From the NCBI RefSeq assembly GCF_009903625.1, contig NZ_CP047569.1, positions 4,193,501 through 4,257,500 of the forward strand: 64,000 bases of DNA. The letters run 5' to 3'. Position numbers and translations under genes: made by a program. Positions 9,267 to 18,092 of the stretch are shown piece by piece. This DNA comes from Microbulbifer sp. ALW1. Its GTDB lineage: Bacteria; Pseudomonadota; Gammaproteobacteria; Pseudomonadales; Cellvibrionaceae. The first letter of the stretch is position 1, and every line of letters starts with the position of its first letter. The notes beneath the pieces were generated by a model that searched no databases, was not told the origin of the DNA, and was given only the letters and a program-made list of their open reading frames with translations.

Positions 9267-10574
9267 GTGACACAGACAGAATCCAGCAACTTATTTGCTA
9301 TCGGCTTGATGTTTACAGCCTCAGCTCTGCTGTGTGGCTCTGTTATGGCAGATGAAGTATCTGCCCTCGACTCTGCCCTAAACAATGCCAAGGCTCCGCC
9401 GGCAGCCTATATAGAGGCCGCCTCAAAACCACTGGAGAAACCCAAGCGACAGCTGCGCCCGTCAAAGGCAGCCGATGACTACCGTCAGCGTATTGAAGAC
9501 ATGGAGGCCGAATACGGTGCCTACGGCGCCGGTATCGATGAACAACTGATGGGGCTTGGCAGTGCACTCCAGCGCAGTGGCGCCCACGAAGAAGCCATTG
9601 CGGAATTTCGTCGCGCCATGTTGATCAACCGCGTCAACGAAGGGCTCTATTCCCTGAACCAGGTACCCATGATCGAGCGCATGATCGAAAGCCAGATTGC
9701 GCTGAACCAATGGGAAGATGCCAACGACAACCACGAATACCTGTTCTGGTTGCACGCAAAAAATTACGGAGAAAAAGACCCCCGCATGCTGCCAATCATC
9801 AATCAGTTGAGCAGCTGGCACTTACAGGCATACATCGATGAGCAGGGCGCGACCTTGTTCGAACACCTGATCAATGCCACCAATTTGTACGCCCTGGCGG
9901 TCGATATCATTTCGCAGAATTTCGGTGCCAATGATTTGCGCTTGGTGGAAGCGCTGCGGGGACTGAAGGCCACCAACTACTACCTGGCGACATACTCCGG
10001 TGAGCCCCAGGAGGCGGTGGTGATCAACACCAATTTTGCGGGCGGTGGCATGCCGCCGGATCGCCGTGCACAGCTGGATCACTACCGGATGAACAGCTTC
10101 AGCTCCGGTAAAACGGCGATAACCAAGATCATGGATGTCTACCAGAAAAATCCGGCATCACCGCCGGCGGCCTCGGCCAAGGCCAAAGTAGAGCTGGGTG
10201 ACTGGTACATGATGTTCAACAAGTGGCATTCCGCGCGCAAGACCTACGGCGAGGCCTATCAGGCACTGTGGGACAACGGCGCAACCAACCGGGAAATAGA
10301 CGATATTTTCGGAAGACCGGCGGCCCTGCCCACCCTGCCTTTGCTGGATGAGGACAGGGAGGCACTGGCCAACTCCTATGTCACCGTGTCTTACGATGTA
10401 ACGGCGTTTGGCAAGGCGCGCAATATTCAGATCATCAGCGCGCAGCCGGAAGACAAGGTCAGCATCCGTTCGCGGGTGCGCAATGTTCTCAAGCGGGCAA
10501 AATTCCGCCCCCGCTTTGAAGACGGTGAGCCGGTTGAAACCACCGGCATTGTGCAGAAATTTGTCTTTGACTGA
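9267..10574 (+). CDS. Exported TPR protein with TonB-C-like C-terminal domain (cluster gene 1)
   Basis: The 435-residue product has a signal peptide (hydrophobic about 9-25, likely cleavage after 'SVMA'). A helical TPR-like region (about 70-360) includes 'LGSALQRSGAHEEAIAEFRRA' type repeats. The last about 75 residues ('VSYDVTAFGKARNIQII' ... 'RAKFRPRFEDGEP') match the TonB C-terminal/energy-transducer-like fold. The GTG at 9267 is the only start that preserves the signal peptide; no good RBS is seen. It opens a 13-gene same-strand cluster with a MotA/ExbB-type channel, so a periplasmic coupling role is plausible. There is no N-terminal TonB anchor, so it is not a classical TonB. Confidence 0.75.
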   Translation: MTQTESSNLFAIGLMFTASALLCGSVMADEVSALDSALNNAKAPPAAYIEAASKPLEKPKRQLRPSKAADDYRQRIEDMEAEYGAYGAGIDEQLMGLGSALQRSGAHEEAIAEFRRAMLINRVNEGLYSLNQVPMIERMIESQIALNQWEDANDNHEYLFWLHAKNYGEKDPRMLPIINQLSSWHLQAYIDEQGATLFEHLINATNLYALAVDIISQNFGANDLRLVEALRGLKATNYYLATYSGEPQEAVVINTNFAGGGMPPDRRAQLDHYRMNSFSSGKTAITKIMDVYQKNPASPPAASAKAKVELGDWYMMFNKWHSARKTYGEAYQALWDNGATNREIDDIFGRPAALPTLPLLDEDREALANSYVTVSYDVTAFGKARNIQIISAQPEDKVSIRSRVRNVLKRAKFRPRFEDGEPVETTGIVQKFVFD

Positions 10575-10726
10575 TTGAACGTAGATTTTAAGGAAAGGGA
10601 CTGTGTTCGACTGATGTAACGAGGTTGGTTGGATATCGTAAAAGGTTTGGAAAAATTGGCAGTAAAAGGGTTTTGCCACCTAAACCACAACGATTGAAAA
10701 CTGTCGAACAGACATACAGCAACAGC

Positions 10727-10751
10727 GGGTCGTCGTGTTTCACGGCGACCC
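10727..10751 (+). other. Hairpin in the leader of the poly-Ser lipoprotein gene
   Basis: An 11-bp stem with one mismatch (GGGTCGTCGTG / CACGGCGACCC) and a TTT loop ends 23 nt before the ATG and 9 nt before AGGAG. It has no U-tract, so it is not an intrinsic terminator. It could affect mRNA stability or translation initiation. Confidence 0.45.
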
Positions 10752-10774
10752 GTGAACGCATCAGGAGAAAGCTA

Positions 10775-12145
10775 ATGGCATTACGGAAGATCGCAAACCG
10801 CTTTACCCCCGCATCCGCGGCCAAGCAAAAACTTCGCTGGCACACCTTGGCGTCCGTAGTCGTACTGGCGGCGGTTATCAGCGGCTGTAAAAACCAGCAG
10901 ACGCAACAGCAGCCTCCTGCGCAACCATCACAGTCCAAATCGAGCTCTTCGAGTTCTTCACAATCGCAGTCGCAATCACAGTCGTCCAGCTCCTCAAGCA
11001 GTCAGTCCAAGTCGAGCCCATCGACGGCCAGCAGTATGCCCTCGCCGAGCTCGCCCAGTAGCAGCAGCCCGAGCATGTCGACCGCCAGCAGCAGAGCGCA
11101 ACCGAACACCTCGATGCCCAGTATCGAATCCGGCGACCGCTCCAGTCAGCAGGCCAGCACCGCATCGTCCCGCAATGGCGAAGAGTCGCAGCGCCGCTCG
11201 CGCTCATCCAGCAGCAGCGCAGAAGATCCTACCGCCAGCAACAATCCGTCGACGCCGGTATCCAGCGATTCGGACCGCCGTCCCGACGAATCCCGTATGC
11301 CACCGGATCCTTCCTCTAACAGCGAGGGGGAGCCGCCGGATGAAATCGATTTCTCCGAAGAACAGCAGACCGCCAGCAGCTCGTCGTCCAGTTCTTCCAG
11401 CAGCGCTTCAAGCAGCTCTTCTTCGAGCAGCAGTTCGTCCAGTAGCGCATCCGCCAGTAGTGCCAGTGCCTCCAGTAGTGCACCGAGCAGTGCTTCCAGT
11501 AGCTCGCCATCCAACAGCTCCCCGTCCAATAGTTCGCCCGCGAGTGCCCAGGCATCCGCCAGTGGCGGTCCTTCTGGCGGTGGCGCCCCGGCCAGTGCAT
11601 CCAGCGCCGGCAGCCCCCCGAGCGGCGGCAGCTCGGCACCCAATGAAGCGCCTATGAGCAGTGCCGAACGGGTCGCGGAGTTGGAAGGCCAGTTTGAATC
11701 CACCATGGCCAGTTACGACGGCATGATTCTGCGCGAGCGGGACTATGTGCGTAACCGCCCGGCCTCCGCCGAGGAAGAAGCCGCCGCGGAGGATGAAGTA
11801 CCCCCGGGTGAATCCCTGGAGGACCTGATTGCCACCGCTGAAGAGGAGTTTGGTGGCCAACCGCCGGCAGGAAGTGGTGAGGGCGGTGAAGGCGGTGAAG
11901 GCGGTGGTCCGGAGCAGAACAATTCCAGCGGCCAGGCAACAGGTCCAGGCCTGCCAACCAAGGGCCGCAAGGGCGAATTCAACCACACCAATACCGCCAC
12001 AGTGGTACCCGCGGATATCCCCTCCGGGGACGACGACGATGTGGTCGCCCGCCAGATTCGCGAGGCGGCCATGCGCGAGTCCGATCCGGAACTGCAGGAA
12101 AGACTCTGGGAAGAGTATCGGAAATATAAAAAATCTCAGAAATAA
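10775..12145 (+). CDS. Poly-serine lipoprotein (cluster gene 2)
   Basis: The 456-residue product has a lipobox 'VISGC' (Cys38) followed by about 250 residues dominated by Ser with Gln, Ala, Pro and Gly. A short acidic helical C-terminal domain (about 290-456) ends in 'EYRKYKKSQK'. The ATG at 10775 has AGGAG 7 nt upstream; an earlier frame start at 10625 would bury the signal peptide. Long poly-Ser stretches are known as linkers in secreted proteins of Cellvibrionales (Saccharophagus, Cellvibrio, Microbulbifer). Here the tract may span the periplasm or cross to the cell surface, holding the acidic C-terminus away from the membrane. The function of the C-terminus is not recognised. Confidence 0.8.
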   Translation: MALRKIANRFTPASAAKQKLRWHTLASVVVLAAVISGCKNQQTQQQPPAQPSQSKSSSSSSSQSQSQSQSSSSSSSQSKSSPSTASSMPSPSSPSSSSPSMSTASSRAQPNTSMPSIESGDRSSQQASTASSRNGEESQRRSRSSSSSAEDPTASNNPSTPVSSDSDRRPDESRMPPDPSSNSEGEPPDEIDFSEEQQTASSSSSSSSSSASSSSSSSSSSSSSASASSASASSSAPSSASSSSPSNSSPSNSSPASAQASASGGPSGGGAPASASSAGSPPSGGSSAPNEAPMSSAERVAELEGQFESTMASYDGMILRERDYVRNRPASAEEEAAAEDEVPPGESLEDLIATAEEEFGGQPPAGSGEGGEGGEGGGPEQNNSSGQATGPGLPTKGRKGEFNHTNTATVVPADIPSGDDDDVVARQIREAAMRESDPELQERLWEEYRKYKKSQK

Positions 12146-12175
12146 GGATGAGCAATCATCAGGGAGAGTAGTTCT

Positions 12176-13372
12176 ATGTTTTTCTCACACACACGCACAA
12201 CATTGTGCAGTCTGGTAGCCGGCCTGCTGGTGCTGACCGGCTGCACCACCACCGAAGTCCGCACTACCGCCTATACACCGCTCACGGTGGAAGACGCGAC
12301 CATTGCGGAAAACCGTCTGCTGGATGTGGGCATAGTGCAGTTCAACGCGGGGCTGGAACAGGAGGAAGCACCGGAAGAGGATGATCTGGTCTTTCCGGAA
12401 CTGCGCCGCGCAGAATCGCGCTATATCGCAGTGACGCTCGCCGGTGCCGTGCAATCCAGTCAGGGCTGGGGCGCGGTGCGGGTAATTCCCAGCGAACGCA
12501 CCAATATCGACGTCACGGTAACAGGCACCATTGTGCAGTCCGATGGTGAAACCCTGACAGTAGATGTCACGGTGGTCGATTCCCGCGGCCAAGTGTGGTT
12601 TACCAAGCAGTACACCGAGCAGGCATCACACTACGCCTACGACCGCAAACACCCCACAGAGGGCGACGCTTTCCAGGGCGTGTACAACCGGATTTCCAAC
12701 GACATGCTGGTCTACCGGCAGCAACTGTCCAACGAATACATCGCCGAGTTGCGCACCATTTCCGAGATCAAGTTTGCTCGCAGTTTTTCGCCCGGCGCCT
12801 TTGACCGCTATCTGGTCGAGGACGACAAAGGCCTCTACCAGCTCACCGCCCTCCCCGCCAACGACGACCCCATGTTGATGCGGGTACGCCAGATCCGCGA
12901 ACGGGATTATCTGTTTGTGGATACGCTGCAAGGATATTACGACACCTTCGTAAAAAGCATGGAAATGCCCTATCAGGAGTGGCGTGCCATGAGCTACGAA
13001 GAAGTGAAAGAAATGCGCGAACTGAAACGCAAGGCCCGCAATAACACCATCATGGGTGTCGCAGCCATTGTCGGCGGTATTGCCGCAGCCGGAGCCGGCG
13101 GTGGCGCAGCGCGACAGGCCGGCAATGTGGCGGTAGCTGGCGGTGGCTATCTGGTGAAAAGCGGCTTCGACCGCCGTTCCGAAGCCAAAATGCATATCGA
13201 GGCACTGCAGGAACTGGGCGATTCCATGGAAGCCGAAGTTGAGCCACGTATTGTCGAGCTGGAAGACCGCACCGTTACGCTCTCCGGCTCGGTGGAAAAC
13301 CAGTACCGCCAGTGGCGCGAACTGCTGAAGGAAATTTATCAGGCAGAAACCGGCGGTATGCGCGATATTTAA
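12176..13372 (+). CDS. Conserved-type lipoprotein of unknown function (cluster gene 3)
   Basis: The 398-residue product has signal peptide and lipobox 'LTGC'. A beta-rich domain (about 25-170) contains 'DVTVTGTIVQSDGETLTV'. A helical middle follows, then a short glycine/alanine-rich hydrophobic segment (about 288-325), possibly a membrane-inserting hairpin, and a helical end. GGGAG lies 8 nt before the ATG. The first half resembles periplasmic lipoproteins that assemble with envelope machines, but I cannot name a family. It lies 30 bp after the poly-Ser gene and 89 bp before the next, so it is probably co-transcribed. Confidence 0.75.
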   Translation: MFFSHTRTTLCSLVAGLLVLTGCTTTEVRTTAYTPLTVEDATIAENRLLDVGIVQFNAGLEQEEAPEEDDLVFPELRRAESRYIAVTLAGAVQSSQGWGAVRVIPSERTNIDVTVTGTIVQSDGETLTVDVTVVDSRGQVWFTKQYTEQASHYAYDRKHPTEGDAFQGVYNRISNDMLVYRQQLSNEYIAELRTISEIKFARSFSPGAFDRYLVEDDKGLYQLTALPANDDPMLMRVRQIRERDYLFVDTLQGYYDTFVKSMEMPYQEWRAMSYEEVKEMRELKRKARNNTIMGVAAIVGGIAAAGAGGGAARQAGNVAVAGGGYLVKSGFDRRSEAKMHIEALQELGDSMEAEVEPRIVELEDRTVTLSGSVENQYRQWRELLKEIYQAETGGMRDI

Positions 13373-13461
13373 AATTGTCTGGGCGCTGCCTTTTCTGTCG
13401 GAAGGCAGCCCGCAACCAGATCTGTGACCCGGTACCGGCACCAGGGACTTGGTGCCGGTAA

Positions 13462-15078
13462 ATGCAAAATAACAGCGAACAGTGCGGAAAAACCATGCAA
13501 CACCGCGATCCATCATCGGAAGATCAGTCTTATATTCAGCCCGCCGACTTTTCCTTCGGCGGTGAATCCCAGCCCGATAGCCCCGGGGGAAACACGCAGG
13601 CCAACCAGTCCGCTCAAGCAAAACGGTCCAGCGCAAGTGGCAGGCTCACACCGATATTGCTCGGAGTAGGCACACTGACCGCCCTGATTGGCGTCTTCTG
13701 GGTGCTACCCCAGGTTGTCGAGCCGCCAGAAATTCCGGTAAGCGCAACGGTCGCCAAGGATGCATCAGGCACGGCAACAACCGCAAAATTCGCGAACAAA
13801 ATAGAGGAATCGCCTTTTAGCGAAGCGGAAATCACCCAGCAGCGCCGCGATGTCCAAAAGGTGCTGCAAGAAATTCTGCAATTGCAGGAAGAGCTGCTGG
13901 AACGAAAAGTGGAAACCTGGGCGGCGGAAGAGTATTTCGCCGCACGCACCCTGGCGGAAGAAGCGGATGGCATCTACCGCCAGCGCAAATTCATGCAAGC
14001 GCTGGAACAGTACCGCCAGGCACTGGCCGGCCTGCAACAGCTGCGCGACAGCATTCCCGAGCGGATTGAATCACACCTGGCTGCCGGGCACAGCGCTCTC
14101 GATACCGGCGATGCCGCGGCGGCGAGCAAAGCCTTCGACCTGGTCCTGACCATTTCCGAAGGGCACCCGCGCGGCACCAGAGGCAAGGAGCGCGCAGCGC
14201 TACTGCCAGAGGTGTGGCCGCATTTTACCGCCGGTAAAGAGGCCTTTTCCGACAATGCACTGGATACAGCCAAAGCCGAACTGGAACAGGCGCTGAGTAT
14301 CGATGGTGATACCGAAGCCGCAAAAGCACTGTTGCCACAGGTGACCGCTGCAATTCTTGAACGAGACTATAGCGAAGCCATGTCCGCCGGTTATAGCGCT
14401 ATCGCCAACAATGATTTCGACAAAGCGAAGAACTTTTTCGCCAAGGCAAAGCAGCTGAAACCGCAGGCCAGTGATCCCGATGTGGGTATAGCCCACGCCA
14501 ACAATGGTATCGCCCAGGCCAAAATCGATCGGCTGTTTGCCAGCGCCGCTGAAAAGGAGCAGCTTGAGGAGTGGCACAAGGCCGCAGAAAAATATCGCAA
14601 GCTGATTGCCCAGGACAGCAGCCTGGTGGAAGCACTCACTGGCAAAGCCCGCTCGGAAGCGCGCGCGAAACTCGACGACCAGCTGCAGGAACTGCTGGCA
14701 GATCCACTCACCCTGGGCCAGGGCGCGCGCAATAAGCATGCCCGTAAAATTCTCGCGGACGCGCGCGCGCTCAAGACGGACACACCACGCCTACAAAACC
14801 AGATTGACGCGCTCGAATCCGCACTGACGAAATCCCTGATACCCATTACGGTTTTATTGCAATCGGATGCCAGCACCCAGGTCACCATTTACCACGTTGG
14901 CAAACTGGGTAACTTTTCCGAGCGCGAGATAGCGCTAAAACCAGGCCGCTACACCGCAGTTGGCACGCGCCAGGGATACCGCGATGTACGACAAGAGTTT
15001 GTCGTTGATCCTACCGGTGAGTCGCCTACGGTCACCATTCAGTGTGCAGAAAAAATTAACAGCGCCAATAATTCCTGA
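13462..15078 (+). CDS. Single-pass membrane protein with coiled-coil/TPR region and PEGA-like end (cluster gene 4)
   Basis: The 538-residue product has a hydrophilic N-terminal tail of about 60 residues and one transmembrane helix (about 61-83), placing the rest in the periplasm. A helical region follows (about 110-440), with repeats such as 'AGHSALDTGDAAAASKAFDL' that look like TPRs. A beta-rich C-terminal domain (about 455-530) carries 'LKPGRYTAVGTRQGYRDV', like a PEGA domain. Two starts are possible: ATG at 13462 or ATG at 13495, neither with a strong RBS. The same topology as the next gene (cytoplasmic tail, one helix, PEGA module) suggests a shared complex. Confidence 0.75.
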   Translation: MQNNSEQCGKTMQHRDPSSEDQSYIQPADFSFGGESQPDSPGGNTQANQSAQAKRSSASGRLTPILLGVGTLTALIGVFWVLPQVVEPPEIPVSATVAKDASGTATTAKFANKIEESPFSEAEITQQRRDVQKVLQEILQLQEELLERKVETWAAEEYFAARTLAEEADGIYRQRKFMQALEQYRQALAGLQQLRDSIPERIESHLAAGHSALDTGDAAAASKAFDLVLTISEGHPRGTRGKERAALLPEVWPHFTAGKEAFSDNALDTAKAELEQALSIDGDTEAAKALLPQVTAAILERDYSEAMSAGYSAIANNDFDKAKNFFAKAKQLKPQASDPDVGIAHANNGIAQAKIDRLFASAAEKEQLEEWHKAAEKYRKLIAQDSSLVEALTGKARSEARAKLDDQLQELLADPLTLGQGARNKHARKILADARALKTDTPRLQNQIDALESALTKSLIPITVLLQSDASTQVTIYHVGKLGNFSEREIALKPGRYTAVGTRQGYRDVRQEFVVDPTGESPTVTIQCAEKINSANNS

Positions 15079-15497
15079 GCATTGAACCCACACCCCGCGG
15101 ACAGATCAAAAAGCACACAGATTCACCACTGACTTGTGGTTTTCTGAGGTAACTGTCCGCGGCTTCCACCGCTGATTTTTCTGACCAGCCAACCATTTCC
15201 TCTGTCACTCAATGGTCATTTTGTACCAGCTTTTTTCCCCCTTTGCGACGCGCGAGCGCGTTTCGGTGGAGTGGACGAAAGTGTCGCCCCAGTGTCGGGA
15301 AAACAGAAAAATCAACGCCAAAAACGCCCCCGTTCAGGCTGCAATCGCCAGAGCGGGCTAAGCTGAAATGCGCGGCTCCATCTTTGGCTCTCCACCTGAA
15401 CCGGCAGTGTTCCGGTGCGCCAAAGACCAGGACAAAGGAAGTCCGGAAAACAGAGCCTACGGAAAATCAATAAGTACGCAGTAACAGGAAACCATAA
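15079..15497. other. Intergenic gap inside the cluster
   Basis: The 419 bp contain a 10-bp inverted repeat (15095-15104 and 15153-15162) around a smaller ACCAC...GTGGT hairpin, but no credible gene. The gap is the longest within the cluster and may hold an internal promoter or processing site. An open frame at 15243-15473 has no RBS or recognisable product. Confidence 0.55.
15095..15162. repeat. 10-bp inverted repeat flanking a small hairpin
   Basis: CCGCGGACAG (15095-15104) and CTGTCCGCGG (15153-15162) are perfectly complementary and enclose 48 bp. Within them ACCAC and GTGGT form a smaller stem. No U-tract follows immediately, so this is not a standard terminator. Confidence 0.6.
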
Positions 15498-17588
15498 ATG
15501 ACAGCCAAGGAAGCGGTTCCCGTTCGCGACAGCGAGCCGGCCAACGAAGATGCGTCCGTCATCCAGCCGATTGGATTTACCCCTGCTCCGGTGACCTCCG
15601 GTAGCAATAAACTGCTGCTTTCCCCCAAAGCGATTGCCGTCGCCACCTGTTTGTTACTCGGCGCACTGATGTTGATTTACCTGTTGGTCGCGCGCTCACT
15701 GATATTTGAAACCCAGCCGGCGGACGCGAAGGTTTCCGTCAGCGGTATGGCTCTTGCCCTTGGCGACGGCCACCTGGTTCTCCCGGGCCACTACAGCTAC
15801 ACCGTATCCGCCACCGGTTACCTGCCTCAGAGCGGCGAAGTGGAAGTCAGCAGTGACAGCAACAGCCGCCATGCGGTCAACCTGGAGCGCCTGCCCGGTC
15901 ATCTGCGGGTGGTTACAGAGCCACAGGTACCGGTACGGGTTCTGGTCAACGGCGCCGAAGTGGAAAGCAGCGAAGGCCTGGCCGAATCCATTCCCGCCGG
16001 TCGCAAGCGCATTACCATTCTCACCGAGCGCTACCTGCCATTTAGCAAAGAAATTGAAATCGAAGGCCTGGACAACACTCAGACCCTCACCGCCAACCTG
16101 CGCCCCGCCTGGGCCAATGTGCACATCACCAGCACCCCTGCAGGCGCCACCGTTAGCGTAGAAGGGCGAATTCTTGGCACTACGCCGCTGACAGCGGAGC
16201 TGGTGCAAGGGGATCGGGTGGTAGAGGTATCGCTACCGCAATACAAAACCGTACAACTGCCGGTACCGGTCACTGCCGGTGTGGACCAGACACTGGCAAC
16301 CGTGGATCTCGCTGCGGCCGATGGCACTCTGCGCGTCGCCAGCAACCCGCCTGGCGCGAGTGTTACCGTGGATGGCGAGTACCGCGGCCAGACACCGCTG
16401 GATTTGTCACTGGCGTCCAACAGCCGTCACCAGCTGCGCTTCTTTATGGATGGTTACAGCACCGTAGAACGGTCCGTGGATGTACGGGCCGATGACCTGC
16501 AGGACATGCATGTGGAGCTGACCGCCGTGTTCGGCCAGGTATCCATCACCAGCAGCCCCGCAGAGGCCCAGGTCTTTATCGACGGCAAGCTCGTCGGTAC
16601 CGCGGGACAAACCTTCACCCTGCCCACCCGCAGCCACAATATCACCGTGCGCAAGGCGGGCTACGAGGATTACACCACCACCATCGTGCCCTCCAGCAAA
16701 CTCAAGCAGAGCGTGCGCGCGGTTTTGCTGACCGGTGAACAGGCACGCTGGAGCAATGTCGCTGCGGAAATTACCCACGGTGCCGGCGGCAAAATGCTGC
16801 TCATGCGGCCCAACGCAAAATTCACCATGGGCTCCTCCCGCCGCGAACAGGGCCGACGCGCCAATGAAGTGTTGCGCAAGATTTCCCTGACCCGGCCTTT
16901 CTATATCGGCAGCACCGAGGTTACCAATCGCGAATATCGCCGCTACCAGCGCATGCATTCCTCCAGCCACACCAATGGCGTCAGCCTCGATAATGACAGC
17001 CTTCCGGTGGTCAATATCAGCTGGAATGACGCCGCCCTCTTCTGCAACTGGTTGAGCGCTCGCGATGGCTTGAAAGAGGTTTACCGGGCTGAACGGGGGC
17101 GCGTGGTCGGCTTCGATGCCAGCGCCAATGGCTACCGTATGCCCACCGAGGCAGAGTGGGCCTGGGCCGCACGGTACGAACGCGGAGCCATGCGCAAATT
17201 CCCCTGGGGTGAATCCTTACCCGTGGGCAAAAACTCCGGCAACTTCGCCGACAGCAGCGCCGGCCAGATAGTGCCCGCGGTACTGCGCACCTACAACGAC
17301 CGTTATGCAGCAACCGCCCCGGTTGCCAGCTTCAGCCCCAACCCAATTGGCCTGTTTGATATGGGCGGTAATGTGTCGGAGTGGATACACGATCTCTATA
17401 CCGTCGGCACCGGCCTGTCCCTGAAAGAAGAGGAAAACCCCGTGGGTCCGCAAGATGGCGACTACCACGTAGTGCGCGGTTCCAGCTGGAAGCACGCGGG
17501 GCTCACCGAGCTGCGTCTCTCCTACCGCGACTACGGTGCCGAACCCCGGGACGACATCGGTTTCCGCGTCGCGCGCTGGATTAATTAA
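15498..17588 (+). CDS. Membrane protein with five PEGA repeats and FGE/SUMF1-like domain (cluster gene 5)
   Basis: The 696-residue product has a 45-residue cytoplasmic tail and one transmembrane helix (about 45-66). Five PEGA-type beta repeats follow (about 69-133, 134-204, 206-272, 275-344 and 346-405), with 'TSTPAGATVSVEG' and 'SNPPGASVTVDGEYRG' as clear examples. A formylglycine-generating-enzyme-like domain closes the protein (about 430-696: 'FYIGSTEVTNREYRRYQ', 'RMPTEAEWAWAARYERG', 'MGGNVSEWIHDLYT', 'VRGSSWKHAG'). The catalytic Cys pair expected just after 'RGGSW' is absent, so formylglycine oxidase activity is unlikely. Such folds can bind sugars or protein ligands. It is probably a periplasmic structural or recognition component. 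AGGAAA lies 7 nt before the ATG. Confidence 0.85.
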   Translation: MTAKEAVPVRDSEPANEDASVIQPIGFTPAPVTSGSNKLLLSPKAIAVATCLLLGALMLIYLLVARSLIFETQPADAKVSVSGMALALGDGHLVLPGHYSYTVSATGYLPQSGEVEVSSDSNSRHAVNLERLPGHLRVVTEPQVPVRVLVNGAEVESSEGLAESIPAGRKRITILTERYLPFSKEIEIEGLDNTQTLTANLRPAWANVHITSTPAGATVSVEGRILGTTPLTAELVQGDRVVEVSLPQYKTVQLPVPVTAGVDQTLATVDLAAADGTLRVASNPPGASVTVDGEYRGQTPLDLSLASNSRHQLRFFMDGYSTVERSVDVRADDLQDMHVELTAVFGQVSITSSPAEAQVFIDGKLVGTAGQTFTLPTRSHNITVRKAGYEDYTTTIVPSSKLKQSVRAVLLTGEQARWSNVAAEITHGAGGKMLLMRPNAKFTMGSSRREQGRRANEVLRKISLTRPFYIGSTEVTNREYRRYQRMHSSSHTNGVSLDNDSLPVVNISWNDAALFCNWLSARDGLKEVYRAERGRVVGFDASANGYRMPTEAEWAWAARYERGAMRKFPWGESLPVGKNSGNFADSSAGQIVPAVLRTYNDRYAATAPVASFSPNPIGLFDMGGNVSEWIHDLYTVGTGLSLKEEENPVGPQDGDYHVVRGSSWKHAGLTELRLSYRDYGAEPRDDIGFRVARWIN

Positions 17589-17632
17589 CGGGCCTGAATG
17601 GCAGTCTCCAGACAATATCAGGAGCAACGGTT

Positions 17633-17932
17633 ATGGCGAGGAAAAGTATGTTGAAGATAACGCGTGTTTTCACTCTGCCCGGCGTCTTGCTACTGGCGCT
17701 GTCGGCGCCGGCACTGATTGCCGAGGAGAACACAGAAGAAAGCGCAAAAGAGAGCGTAAAAGAGAGCGCAGAAGAAACGGCAAATACGGAAGTTATCGCG
17801 CAGCCAGTCTCGGTCACCAAGAAAAAGCCTGCGCCCAAGATTCGGGCGCAAAGCGCAGAGAGTGCCGATAGCTACGAAGCATCGGAAGAAGTATCGGAAG
17901 ACCTGGCGGTCTCCTACCCGGTGGATATCTAA
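17633..17932 (+). CDS. Small exported Glu/Ser-rich protein (cluster gene 6)
   Basis: The 99-residue product has a signal peptide (hydrophobic about 13-27, cleavage probably after 'ALIA') and a short charged mature part with repeated 'ESAKESVKESAEE' motifs. A second in-frame ATG at 17648, with AGGA upstream, would give 94 residues. No family is recognised. It lies between the PEGA-FGE gene (44 bp) and the channel gene (160 bp) on the same strand. The heptad-like Glu/Lys repeat could form a short coiled coil. Confidence 0.6.
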   Translation: MARKSMLKITRVFTLPGVLLLALSAPALIAEENTEESAKESVKESAEETANTEVIAQPVSVTKKKPAPKIRAQSAESADSYEASEEVSEDLAVSYPVDI

Positions 17933-18092
17933 CCCGGGGAGCCGGTAATTGGCTGCCATCGGACCGGCAGCTAGCTCCACGATCAACCACAGATAGAACG
18001 CAGACCGAACACTAACAGACCGAATATCAATAGACAGAGCAATACCCGGGCCCTTTGCCAAAGGAATGGCCCTACAAAAAGCGGGAAATCCC

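Noticed and set aside
8959..9270. 103-residue frame before cluster gene 1
   Set aside because: No RBS and overlaps the true start of cluster gene 1; random-looking sequence.
15243..15473. 76-residue frame in the cluster gap
   Set aside because: No RBS, no recognisable features and an atypical composition; probably chance.
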